64,000 nt of DNA. It comes from Gracilimonas sp034520725. Its GTDB lineage: Bacteria; Bacteroidota; Rhodothermia; Balneolales; Balneolaceae. Of this stretch, positions 38,434-46,652 are shown in pieces. The notes under the pieces are model-generated. The model had not been told where the DNA came from, ran no database searches, and was given only the letters and a program-made list of their open reading frames with translations. The stretch is from contig JAXHNH010000011.1 of the NCBI GenBank assembly GCA_034520725.1, positions 248,001 through 312,000 on the forward strand. Reading direction: 5' to 3'. The translations under genes and the position numbers were made by a program. Position 1 is the stretch's first letter, and every line of letters starts with the position of its first letter.

Positions 38434-38685
38434 CCAGTCAGACGGCTCAAAGCCGTTTGGCTGATTGTTAGATTCTATCTTCCAAACCTGTCAAACCTTC
38501 ATGTCAGGGCTCAAAGCCTAATTCATCGATCAGACGGGTAATCCGTCAGATCGAGATCGAAGTGGTATTTTCCATCTCACGGTCTGCCGGCTCAAAGCCG
38601 TCTGACCGTTTGTCTGATACGACCACCAAAAGACCTAACCCATCGATCAGATAAAGATCGTGGTGGTAGAAGTATCTGGTTTTTA
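38434..38685. repeat. REP-like palindromes, units A and B
   Basis: Two units lie tandem in the 366-base stretch between the DUF58 gene and the transposase. Each has a first hairpin (38434-38462 CAGTCAGACGGC/GCCGTTTGGCTG with TCAAA loop; 38581-38609 CGGTCTGCCGGC/GCCGTCTGACCG with TCAAA loop), a 40-70-base spacer with CCTAA and ATCGATCAGA, and a second imperfect hairpin (38529-38553 around ATCAGACGG and CCGTCAGAT). The same layout recurs after the transposase. Of the rest of the stretch, 38332-38433 is AT-rich with nothing recognisable. Confidence 0.8.
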
Positions 38686-38697
38686 GTATCGTACTCC

Positions 38698-39376
38698 ATG
38701 CAATTTTATTCGGGGCATACATATCATGTGTACAATCAGGGAAACAACAAGGAATCCATCTTCTTTGAAAGAGATAATTACCTGTTTTTCCTGTCCAAGA
38801 TGAAAGATCACCTGAATCCCTCATGCCGATATTTTAGCCTGGTGCCTGATGCCCAATCATTTTCATTGGCTGATCCGGGTACATGAGAAGTATCCAAATA
38901 AGCCAGTCCTTCACAACAAAGAGAAAAAGGTTAATCCGTTAAACCGGGCCATAGGGACGCTGCAAAGTTCTTATACCCAGGCTATCAATAAAAAATATGA
39001 CAGAACCGGATCACTATTCCGCACAAGAAAAAAAGCGAAATCCTTAAGTGAAGATAAACCGGATGCAGATAATTACGGTATCAACTGCTTCTTATACATC
39101 CATCAAAATCCATTGAGAGCGGGATTAGTGAAACAGTTGGGAGAGTGGGAGTATTCTTCTTACCGGGATTATGCAGGCATTCGAAAGGGTACATTATGCA
39201 ACATAGAATTAGCGAGGGATTTATTTGATCTGCCCAAAGATCCCGAAGCTTTTAAAACTATATCTCAGCAAACCATCCCGGATCAAGTCATTCAGCAAAT
39301 TGTACTAACAACCTCCGACGGTCTGACGGCTTCCAGTCCGTCTGACCGTTTGCCTGATTCGACCATTGAAGCCTGA
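38698..39376 (+). pseudogene. REP-associated tyrosine transposase (RAYT), frameshifted
   Basis: Y1 transposase of the RAYT/IS200-like class that nicks and mobilises hairpin DNA. The N-terminus FYSGHTYHVYNQGNNKESIF and, in the next frame, the HUH motif in LMPNHFHWLI and the Tyr region CFLYIHQNPLRAGLV are typical. An extra C in the CC at 38826-38827 breaks the frame after SC; deleting it reads CDILAWCLMPNHFHW through and yields 225 residues. The last 19 codons run into the downstream REP-like unit C. As it stands the gene gives no whole product. Confidence 0.88.
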
Positions 39377-39520
39377 CCCATTGATCAGACGTAATCGTCA
39401 GATCGAGATCGTGGTTGTGTTCTTCATCTCACGGTCTGCCGGCTCCAAGTCCGTTTGATTGCAGCACCCAGCCTAATCCATCGGATCAGATCGAATTCAT
39501 GGTTGTTATATTTTTTCGCT
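39319..39520. repeat. REP-like palindromes, units C and D
   Basis: Unit C opens with CGGTCTGACGG/CCGTCTGACCG at 39319-39348 and has a second hairpin at 39383-39404 (GATCAGACG, TAAT loop, CGTCAGATC, one mismatch). Unit D (39431-39520) opens with CGGTCTGCCGGCTCCAAGTC, followed by CCTAATCCATCGGATCAGATCG. Both share the CATCTCACGGTCTG junction seen between units A and B. Unit C overlaps the 3' end of the transposase and unit D reaches the stop of the next gene. Confidence 0.8.
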
Positions 39521-40136
39521 AGAGATTGAGCTCAATATCCTCAGAAGTATATTCCTCTCGTTCAATAAGCGGGTAAATCAGGAAGAGCAGTAAAGTAGTA
39601 ATTCCTATCCAATACATAAGCCATGCAAAGGTCATATACTCGCTAAGAATGCCTTTCATGGAGAATAAGTTAAAGAAATCATGGGCCGATTTGGGTAAGT
39701 TACCGATCAATGGCATCCTTCGGAACATAGCATCGGCAGCATAAGCAGATGATTCGATCCAGGCAAAGCCCGTCATTAGTAAACCAAGCTGAGCAACCAA
39801 ATGTTGTCGATTCCACCATCCATACACAAAGATCACAAAGGGCAGTAGTATTTCTAATAAGGTCCCCCCAAGTATGGTAATAAATCTAGATCCGAACATG
39901 CCAAAAAAAGTATGTCCGGCTTCATGGACGATCAATAAAAAATTGTCGATGAGAAAGAAAAAAGGAGATAGAAAAAAAGGGTAGGAGTAGATCCATGCAA
40001 AGGAGATCTCCCATTTTAGAGCCATCCAATACTGATCTGCAAGCACCCAGCAAAACGGGATACATACCACTGAAAACCACCATTTCTTAATGTGGGGCAG
40101 TGCTTTATCGAGAGTTTGTTCTGCATTAAAATTCAA
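39519..40136 (-). CDS. Multi-pass membrane protein with HEAGH motif
   Basis: 205 residues with several hydrophobic segments. The sequence LLIVHEAGHTFFGMFG in the second or third segment matches HExxH and looks like the metal site of an M50 (site-2) protease; a downstream Asp (LxxLxxxFPxLxxDGG in true M50 proteins) is not evident, so activity is uncertain. The C-terminus is acidic. Start is TTG at 40136; no better start is seen. Directly beside the REP unit D and divergent from the aconitase gene. No known function. Confidence 0.6.
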   Translation of the reverse strand: MNFNAEQTLDKALPHIKKWWFSVVCIPFCWVLADQYWMALKWEISFAWIYSYPFFLSPFFFLIDNFLLIVHEAGHTFFGMFGSRFITILGGTLLEILLPFVIFVYGWWNRQHLVAQLGLLMTGFAWIESSAYAADAMFRRMPLIGNLPKSAHDFFNLFSMKGILSEYMTFAWLMYWIGITTLLLFLIYPLIEREEYTSEDIELNL

Positions 40137-40210
40137 TTTAATTGAATCATTTGGGCTTTTATCGAGTTGAGATAGTAGAAATTATACAGATATCAAACAA
40201 CAAGGTAATC

Positions 40211-42175
40211 ATGAGTCAGCCGCTAAACGTCACACAGAAATTAATTAAAGCTCACTTGGTAGAGGGTGAAATGATACCCGGAGAAGAGATCGGCCTAAAG
40301 ATAGATCAAACTCTTACCCAGGATGCTACCGGAACTTTGGTAATGCTGGAACTGGAAGCTATGGGTCTTGATGACGCTAAAACCGAGATATCCTGCCAAT
40401 ATGTAGATCACAATCTTCTACAAACCGACTTCAAAAATCCTGATGATCACGTATTTCTTAAATCTGCCGCTGAAAGATTTGGTATGTGGTTTAGTCGTCC
40501 GGGTAATGGGGTGAGCCACCCAATAGAAACAGAGCGATTTGCCATTCCTGGAAAAACACTAGCCGGATCTGATAGTCATACTCCCGCATCAGGATGTATG
40601 GGTATGTTAGCTCTTGGAGCCGGAGGCCTTGATGTAGCTTTTGCAATTGCGGGTGAGCCGATGCATATCAAGATGCCAAAAGTGTTGGGTGTTGAACTTA
40701 AGGGAAATCTTCCGGATTGGGTTAGCGCAAAAGATGTGGTTCTTGAAATGCTTCGCCGCTATGATGTGGATGGAGCTAACGGATATGTGATCGAATATTT
40801 TGGGGAAGGATTGAAGAATTTATCTACTATGGATCGCCATGTGATTGCCAATATGGGCACAGAAATGGGTGCCACTACCACTGTTTTCCCTGCCGATGAT
40901 GAGATACGACGTTTTATGACTACCCAGGGCAGAGGCGATGATTTCGTTGAACTGTTAGCTGATGAAGGAGCTGAATATGATAAATACGAAGAACTGATCC
41001 TTGATGATGTAGAACCATTGATTGCCCTTCCAAGCAGTCCAGGTAATGTAGTTCCGGTTAGAGAAGTGGAAGGCAAGCCGATCTATCAGGCATATGTGGG
41101 ATCTTCAGCCAATCCCGGTTATCGTGATTTTTGGATGGTTTCTGAAATTGTAAAAGGTAAAATGGCGCACGAAAATGTGTCGTTGGATATTAACCCGACC
41201 TCACGCCAGATCATCGAAAATATGGTGAAGAATGATGTGATGTTCTATCTTGTGCAGTCAGGTGCGCGAATTCACCAGGCGGGTTGTAATGGATGTATAG
41301 GAATGGGGCAGGCACCGGCATCGGGACAAAATAGCCTGAGAACAGTACCAAGAAATTTCCCAGATCGATCAGGAACGAAGGAAGATTCGGTGTTCCTGGT
41401 AAGTCCTGAAACAGCGGCAGCTTCAGCCTTGACCGGTAAGATAACTGATCCGCGGGATCTCGAGAAATTATATGATATGAAATATCCGCAGTTTAAAGAT
41501 CTTGAAAATCCGATCGTTAATACGGATATGTTGAAAGAGCCGGTTCCCATGGGAGAAAGAGGAGAGATCAAAAAAGGACCTAATATTTCAAGTATGCCGA
41601 ATTTTGATGAACTCGGTGATTTTGAAGTCCCGGTTTTACTGAAAATGGGTGACGATATTTCTACGGATGAGATTCTGAGAGCAGGAGCGGAAGTGCTGCC
41701 ATTCCGAAGTAACATTCCGGAGATCAGCAAATTTACGCTGGATGTGGTAGATAAAAATTTCCATGATAGAGCGCTCGAAGCAAAAGCAGAACATGGAGGA
41801 CATATGGTCATTGCCGGCGAGAATTATGCACAGGGTTCTAGTCGTGAACATGCTGCTATTGCGCCCCGGTTTTTAGGTCAGCGAGCCGTAATTGCAAAAA
41901 GCTATGCCCGAATCGGATGGCAAAACCTGATAAATTTTGGAATTCCACCATTTGAGTTTGCAAACGATGATGACTATGATGATATCGACCAGGGAGATAT
42001 CCTGAAATCTGAGGATATCCGTGCAAGTATTGAAAGTGGAAATACAGCCAGAATCATTAATGTCACAAAAGGTAATGAATACGTGGTTAAGCACACCCTC
42101 AGTGAGCGCCAACGTGAAGCAATTTTAGATGGCGGGGTGATCAATACCTTTAAAAAGAAAAAGAAGGCTTCTTAA
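40211..42175 (+). CDS. Aconitate hydratase, short (Aquifex-type)
   Basis: TCA-cycle enzyme interconverting citrate and isocitrate. From the ATG at 40211 it has 654 residues, far less than AcnA (about 890), and fits the short Aquifex-type family. SDSHTPASGCMGMLALGAGG (120-139), AGCNGCIGMGQAP with Cys359 and Cys362, and the swivel domain SSRE motif in GENYAQGSSREHAAIAPR are clear. The canonical first iron-sulfur Cys (GSCTN) is Ser here (YVGSSANPG, Ser298-299), while a Cys occurs at 129 (ASGCMG). An upstream in-frame ATG (40142) is less likely since the family starts near MSQPLN. Stands alone on the plus strand. Confidence 0.88.
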   Translation: MSQPLNVTQKLIKAHLVEGEMIPGEEIGLKIDQTLTQDATGTLVMLELEAMGLDDAKTEISCQYVDHNLLQTDFKNPDDHVFLKSAAERFGMWFSRPGNGVSHPIETERFAIPGKTLAGSDSHTPASGCMGMLALGAGGLDVAFAIAGEPMHIKMPKVLGVELKGNLPDWVSAKDVVLEMLRRYDVDGANGYVIEYFGEGLKNLSTMDRHVIANMGTEMGATTTVFPADDEIRRFMTTQGRGDDFVELLADEGAEYDKYEELILDDVEPLIALPSSPGNVVPVREVEGKPIYQAYVGSSANPGYRDFWMVSEIVKGKMAHENVSLDINPTSRQIIENMVKNDVMFYLVQSGARIHQAGCNGCIGMGQAPASGQNSLRTVPRNFPDRSGTKEDSVFLVSPETAAASALTGKITDPRDLEKLYDMKYPQFKDLENPIVNTDMLKEPVPMGERGEIKKGPNISSMPNFDELGDFEVPVLLKMGDDISTDEILRAGAEVLPFRSNIPEISKFTLDVVDKNFHDRALEAKAEHGGHMVIAGENYAQGSSREHAAIAPRFLGQRAVIAKSYARIGWQNLINFGIPPFEFANDDDYDDIDQGDILKSEDIRASIESGNTARIINVTKGNEYVVKHTLSERQREAILDGGVINTFKKKKKAS

Positions 42176-42287
42176 TTTTATATCCGGACCGGTTTTAATC
42201 TCGCTCATGCCTAGCTCTTTGTGTCGGCATGGAATGGGCTAAAAAGGCTTTTGCATGCTCCAAGATCATTGCAGCAAGTGAATTATA

Positions 42288-43304
42288 TCAATGTAATTTC
42301 TGGAATTTCTTTACGCCTTTTATAAAATATTGCCATATAATACTCATGTTCATCATAGTGGAAGGATCCTGATCTACGATTCTTTTCTTCTGAAGGTGTA
42401 TTCGCTTTCGGTGTACTTTTGACAATCCTTTAAGGAAGTGAAAATGAGCTTTTGCTACTGCCAGCCATTCCCTTGGTTTTCCTTCTAAAAGGGCTCTCCA
42501 GGCTGCTACGGCATCCAATCCAAACCTAACAGGGATTCTTGTGATGAGACTGAAGGTTGAATAATTCTTCCAAAGCATGAACAAACTGTTGCGAAAATTA
42601 TAGTAGACCTTACGGGGTGAGTCCATAGGCAGTGAACCTCCACCTAAATGATAAACTATGCTATCAGGTGCGTATCCGATCTTAAAACCCTGATTTTGCA
42701 ATCTCCAGCATAGGTCGATCTCTTCCATGTGAAATTCGAAGTCTTCATCAAATCCACCGGATTTAATAAATACATCCTTTCGTATAGCTATAGCCGCACC
42801 CGATGCCCAAAAAAGGTCAGTATTAGTCTCATATTGTTCCAGATCTTTCTCAACTGTATCAAAGATCCTTCCCCGGCAAAATGGGAACCCGTATTTGTCA
42901 ATATAACCTCCGGCTGCACCCGCATATTCGAAGTGATCTTTATGCTTGTAAGCTCTCAGTTTAGGTTGAACCGCAGCAACTGCTTCATCATTTAAAGCCC
43001 TATTAATGCCGTGAAGCCATTTTTTATCTACTTCAACGTCATTATTCAGGAACAATAATATTTCTTTAGAAGCGAATGGAACAGCTCTGTTATTTCCGCC
43101 ACAATAGCCGTAATTTCGGTCTAAGGACGTAATTTTTACATCAGGGAAATTGGATCTGATCCACTCTTTTGAACCGTCATTAGAGGCATTATCTGCAATA
43201 ATGATCTCATAATCAGGGTAATCAGTTTCAGATACGGATGGCAGAAACCTCTTGAGGTGCTCAAGGGCATTCCAGGTTACAATGATTATGCTAAAGCCTT
43301 TCAA
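42288..43304 (-). CDS. Family 2 glycosyltransferase
   Basis: 338 residues opening FSIIIVTWNALEHLKRFLPS, then ADNASNDGSKEW, the FLNNDVEVD DxD-type block and an EEIDLCWRLQNQGFKIGY segment containing the family ED motif. It resembles rhamnosyltransferase-type GT2 enzymes for surface polysaccharide. A C-terminal basic tail (KVHRKRIHLQKKR) may bind membrane. Start is TTG at 43304. No polysaccharide cluster is visible around it; target sugar unknown. Confidence 0.85.
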   Translation of the reverse strand: MKGFSIIIVTWNALEHLKRFLPSVSETDYPDYEIIIADNASNDGSKEWIRSNFPDVKITSLDRNYGYCGGNNRAVPFASKEILLFLNNDVEVDKKWLHGINRALNDEAVAAVQPKLRAYKHKDHFEYAGAAGGYIDKYGFPFCRGRIFDTVEKDLEQYETNTDLFWASGAAIAIRKDVFIKSGGFDEDFEFHMEEIDLCWRLQNQGFKIGYAPDSIVYHLGGGSLPMDSPRKVYYNFRNSLFMLWKNYSTFSLITRIPVRFGLDAVAAWRALLEGKPREWLAVAKAHFHFLKGLSKVHRKRIHLQKKRIVDQDPSTMMNMSIIWQYFIKGVKKFQKLH

Positions 43305-43397
43305 CGAATGAATGTAATTTTATGAATGTTAAAAAAAAGATTTTGTTGCCGAAGATGACACCGGCTAAATGAACAAACGTTAGATGATACAAAAAGT

Positions 43398-43913
43398 ATG
43401 ATCAAAATTGGGCTTATATCTGATACGCATGGTTATTTGGATCCTCAGGTTCTGGATTATTTTAAGGGATGTGATGAGATCTGGCATGCTGGAGATTTTG
43501 GAAACATCCAGATAGCGGAGATGCTCCGAAAAATTGCTCCAGTTGTTGGAGTTTATGGAAACATAGATGGGCAAGATATTAGAAAGGAATTTCCACTGCA
43601 TCAGAGATTTAAAAAAGAGGGGCTTCGTGTATGGATTACGCATATTGGTGGAATTCCCGGCCGTTATTGCTTACCAATCAGACATGAATTGGAAAATGAC
43701 CCACCTGAACTGTTTATCTGTGGCCACTCACACATTCTGAGAATTTCGAGAGATTCTGACCTTGAAAATATGCTGTACATGAATCCAGGTGCGGCCGGTA
43801 AGCAAGGTTTTCAAACAGACCGAACCATTATTCGTTTTCAGATCGATGACGGAAAGATACATAATGTCGAAGTGATCAACCTTGATGTGGACGAAGAGGA
43901 ATCTGTTGAGTAA
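43398..43913 (+). CDS. YfcE-type metallophosphoesterase
   Basis: 171 residues of the small MJ0936/YfcE phosphodiesterase family. Motifs GLISDTHG (4-11), HAGDFG (about 30-35), GNIDG (54-58), THIGG, and GHSHILR are intact. Acts on a phosphodiester in vitro; physiological substrate unknown. Divergent from GT2, convergent with the carotenoid desaturase. Confidence 0.85.
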   Translation: MIKIGLISDTHGYLDPQVLDYFKGCDEIWHAGDFGNIQIAEMLRKIAPVVGVYGNIDGQDIRKEFPLHQRFKKEGLRVWITHIGGIPGRYCLPIRHELENDPPELFICGHSHILRISRDSDLENMLYMNPGAAGKQGFQTDRTIIRFQIDDGKIHNVEVINLDVDEEESVE

Positions 43914-43922
43914 ATCCTTGAT

Positions 43923-45401
43923 CTAAACCTGTTCAAAACGTTCGATCAATTCCATTGCGTTAAAAGCAGATTGAACGACCAATGGGATCCCCCCACCAGG
44001 ATGTGTTGAACCGCCTACCATGTATAACTTTTTGATATCTTTTGATTTATTCCGGGGACGTATAAAAGCTGAAAATAAATCGTTGGATGAAGTTCCGTAA
44101 ATACTTCCCTTGTTAGACAGGTATTTCTCATAAAAATCCAGGGGCGTAATCTGTGTACGGAATACGATATGATCCGATAGAGACCTCAAACCCCGCTCCT
44201 CTAATTTACTAATGATCTTGTCTCCGTACTGTTCCTGACTTTCCTTCCAGTCATATTGATCACTTAGGTAGGGGGCATTGACTAAAATAAACAGGTTGCT
44301 TCCGCTCTCTGGAGCGTGATAAGGGTCCGAATATGAAGTATTGGCAATGTATATGGTTGGATCATCAGGCATTACTTTATCTCTAAAAATCTGACTAAAC
44401 TCGTGTTCATAATCGTCGGAGAAGAAGATATTGTGGTGCACCAGGTCTTCGTACTGTTTATCTAAACCAAGCAGCAGAACATATCCGGAACAGGAGGGTT
44501 CAACCGATCTCGCTTTTTTCTTTTTTGATGCTTTTAAAGACTCTTTAGGAATGAGGTTGGTGATGGTTTCTGTAGCATCACTGTTAGCAATGATCAAATC
44601 TGCATCTATTGTTTCACCATTTGTTAATTCAAGACCTTTCGCCACACCATTATTGATAACAAGCGAATGAATCAGGCTGTTAAACTGAAAATCAACTCCA
44701 TTTGCCTTTGCTATCTCAAATAAACTATCAGCTACTTTGTACAAACCGCCTTTTACGTAGAAACCACCCTGATTGAGTTCCACATGAGGTATTACATTTA
44801 AAGTTGCCGGAGCCTGATAAGGTGAAGAGCCATTGTAGGTTGTGAATCGTTTAAAGAATTTTTTCAAATATTTGGAGTTAAATTCCCGGTCTACCTTGTC
44901 AGCTACTGTACTGAAAGCATCGATCCCGAAAAAACTTAGTATATCGAGTTGTTTCAAATCTTTAAAACTGTAAAGGGGGTTGAAAATGAATGCATCGGCA
45001 GTTTTATGATAAAGGGTAGCAGCATGATCTAAAAAATCCGAATAAGACTGCGCATCTTCAGGGGCAAAAGACTTGATCTCTTCAATGGAATCTTGTCGGT
45101 TTTCAAAATTATTGAATTCGGTTCCATCCTGATAAAAATATTTACAGACCGGATCCAAGGGTATAAGTTCTAAGTGGTCTGCCAGGGTTTCACCACACTC
45201 ATCGAAAAGCTTTTCGAGCAAAAAGGGCATAGTTAATAAACTGGGGCCAGTATCAAATCTAAACCCTTTAGATTTTATCTGATTCATTTTACCACCAACG
45301 TTTTCATTCTTTTCGAATACAGAAACGTCATGTCCTTTAGCTGCAAGTAAATTAGCAATAGAAAGTCCACCTAAACCAGCACCAATGACCGCAATTTTCA
45401 T
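43923..45401 (-). CDS. Phytoene desaturase family (CrtI-type) oxidoreductase
   Basis: 492-residue FAD enzyme of the CrtI/CrtD/CrtN group. The Rossmann start IAVIGAGLGGLSIANLLA, GGKMNQIKSKGFRFDTGPSLLTMP, and the closing YMVGGSTHPGGGIPLVVQSA are signatures of bacterial carotenoid desaturases. Which desaturation or whether a 3,4-desaturase (CrtD) is meant cannot be told, as no crtB or other carotenoid genes are adjacent. Fits an orange-pigmented lifestyle. Twelve bases upstream ends the PH-domain gene, so the two may be one transcript. Confidence 0.85.
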   Translation of the reverse strand: MKIAVIGAGLGGLSIANLLAAKGHDVSVFEKNENVGGKMNQIKSKGFRFDTGPSLLTMPFLLEKLFDECGETLADHLELIPLDPVCKYFYQDGTEFNNFENRQDSIEEIKSFAPEDAQSYSDFLDHAATLYHKTADAFIFNPLYSFKDLKQLDILSFFGIDAFSTVADKVDREFNSKYLKKFFKRFTTYNGSSPYQAPATLNVIPHVELNQGGFYVKGGLYKVADSLFEIAKANGVDFQFNSLIHSLVINNGVAKGLELTNGETIDADLIIANSDATETITNLIPKESLKASKKKKARSVEPSCSGYVLLLGLDKQYEDLVHHNIFFSDDYEHEFSQIFRDKVMPDDPTIYIANTSYSDPYHAPESGSNLFILVNAPYLSDQYDWKESQEQYGDKIISKLEERGLRSLSDHIVFRTQITPLDFYEKYLSNKGSIYGTSSNDLFSAFIRPRNKSKDIKKLYMVGGSTHPGGGIPLVVQSAFNAMELIERFEQV

Positions 45402-45413
45402 GTACTGTAGGGT

Positions 45414-45938
45414 TTAAGACTGAATCTTTTGTTCAATGGACTTCAGTGTATTTCTAATATCTGCGAGGATTTCTGTCGTATTTTCAGATTCCTCTGTACC
45501 AGAGGACATTTCAGTCACTTTATCTCTTTGCTCAAATACCATGTTTCTGAAATCAACAGCATCCACAATTCCGATCAATGACAGGTCGGCAGAAGTTTGC
45601 CCCGTGTTACCTGCAGTTTCAATCTTTAATATACTTAAACCAAAATGCTTTAAAAGGGGACCTTCTTTAAAGGTTAGATCCTGAATTTTATCTAACGGGA
45701 TCGTTCGTTCTGTTTGAAATATGTATCCCTTTTTAAATCGAAGGGAGCGGGTTGTTAATTCACATTCCAATCTTTCGAAGTATCTATTCAGATATATATT
45801 TCCAAGGAAAAGCCAAAACGGTAGCAAAGGAAGTAAGACGATAGTAAGAACCATCACTAATGAACCGTACCATAAAATGTATGATTTGATACGAGGATTG
45901 AATTCAGCTTTTTGTAATACTGTGGCTTTTGAGGTCAT
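45414..45938 (-). CDS. Membrane protein with bacterial PH domain (YdbS type)
   Basis: 174 residues: one or two N-terminal hydrophobic segments (about 21-47), then a bPH2 domain (LTTRSLRFKKGYIFQTERTIPLDKIQDLTFKEGPL) common in YdbS/YdbT proteins, and a helical acidic C-terminus likely to be coiled. Function unknown; YdbS pairs elsewhere with YdbT, not present here. Upstream of the desaturase gene. Confidence 0.7.
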   Translation of the reverse strand: MTSKATVLQKAEFNPRIKSYILWYGSLVMVLTIVLLPLLPFWLFLGNIYLNRYFERLECELTTRSLRFKKGYIFQTERTIPLDKIQDLTFKEGPLLKHFGLSILKIETAGNTGQTSADLSLIGIVDAVDFRNMVFEQRDKVTEMSSGTEESENTTEILADIRNTLKSIEQKIQS

Positions 45939-45998
45939 GATTCAGAATTAGAGGTTAAATGCGAGGACATTATCTGACATCCCTCAATAATTAGCAAC

Positions 45999-46565
45999 TC
46001 AGTTATTTCCCAATTTCTCCGCATCCTCATTTGGAATAAAATCCATTGCGAGTGAATTCATGCAATACCTGAGACCGGTTGGCTGAGGACCGTCATCAAA
46101 AACATGGCCAAGGTGACTACCACAGTTTGAACAAACGATCTCAGTGCGGGTCATAAACCAACTATTGTCTTCCCGTTCTCCAACCAAAGAATCTGCAATT
46201 GGTTTCCAGAAGCTTGGCCACCCGGAACCACTTTCATATTTATGTTCTGAACTGTACAGTTTCTGCCCGCAAGCTCCACACACATAGATGCCTTCTTGTT
46301 TATTACTGTTGTACTCATTTACAAAAGGAAGTTCAGTTCCGCGATCTCTGAGTATTCGAAACTCTTTGGAAGTAAGTATTTCCTTCCATTCGGCTTCCGA
46401 TTTTTTGAGAGGGTAATCTTCTTCAGGAATGGTGTCAGTGTGTGCAATTTGCATTGAGGCGGTTTGAACATTCACATCAGTTTCATGAGATTTACTGCTG
46501 TTCAATAAGTATAGACCGAGACTCAAAAAAGTGACTGCAATTATTGCTGTAATGGTTAATTTCAT
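45999..46565 (-). CDS. msrB: Peptide-methionine (R)-S-oxide reductase, exported
   Basis: Repairs methionine R-sulfoxide. 188 residues with an N-terminal membrane anchor/signal (about 4-20), structural zinc CxxC pairs in VCGACGQK and VCSNCGSH, GSGWPSFWKP, and the catalytic Cys in LRYCMNSLAMDF. The signal places it in the periplasm or on the membrane, protecting envelope proteins. MsrA is not fused. Single gene. Confidence 0.93.
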   Translation of the reverse strand: MKLTITAIIAVTFLSLGLYLLNSSKSHETDVNVQTASMQIAHTDTIPEEDYPLKKSEAEWKEILTSKEFRILRDRGTELPFVNEYNSNKQEGIYVCGACGQKLYSSEHKYESGSGWPSFWKPIADSLVGEREDNSWFMTRTEIVCSNCGSHLGHVFDDGPQPTGLRYCMNSLAMDFIPNEDAEKLGNN

Positions 46566-46652
46566 AAAATTTTATATTCTGATTGAATTCTGTCACTTGT
46601 TTAACAGCTAACATTGTCAATTAGTTTGCAGTCATTTAAAATACTGAGTTAT

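Noticed and set aside
38434..39520. CRISPR-like array
   Set aside because: Only four imperfect units of unequal length that each form hairpins and flank a RAYT gene; no constant direct repeats with unique spacers and no cas genes.
41272..41811. Long open frame on the minus strand inside the aconitase gene
   Set aside because: The plus-strand aconitase is complete with all motifs; the opposite frame has a low-complexity Ser-rich product without motifs and is a codon-bias shadow.
42190..42240. CATGCC / GGCATG hairpin after aconitase as terminator
   Set aside because: Six pairs with a long loop and no T tract.
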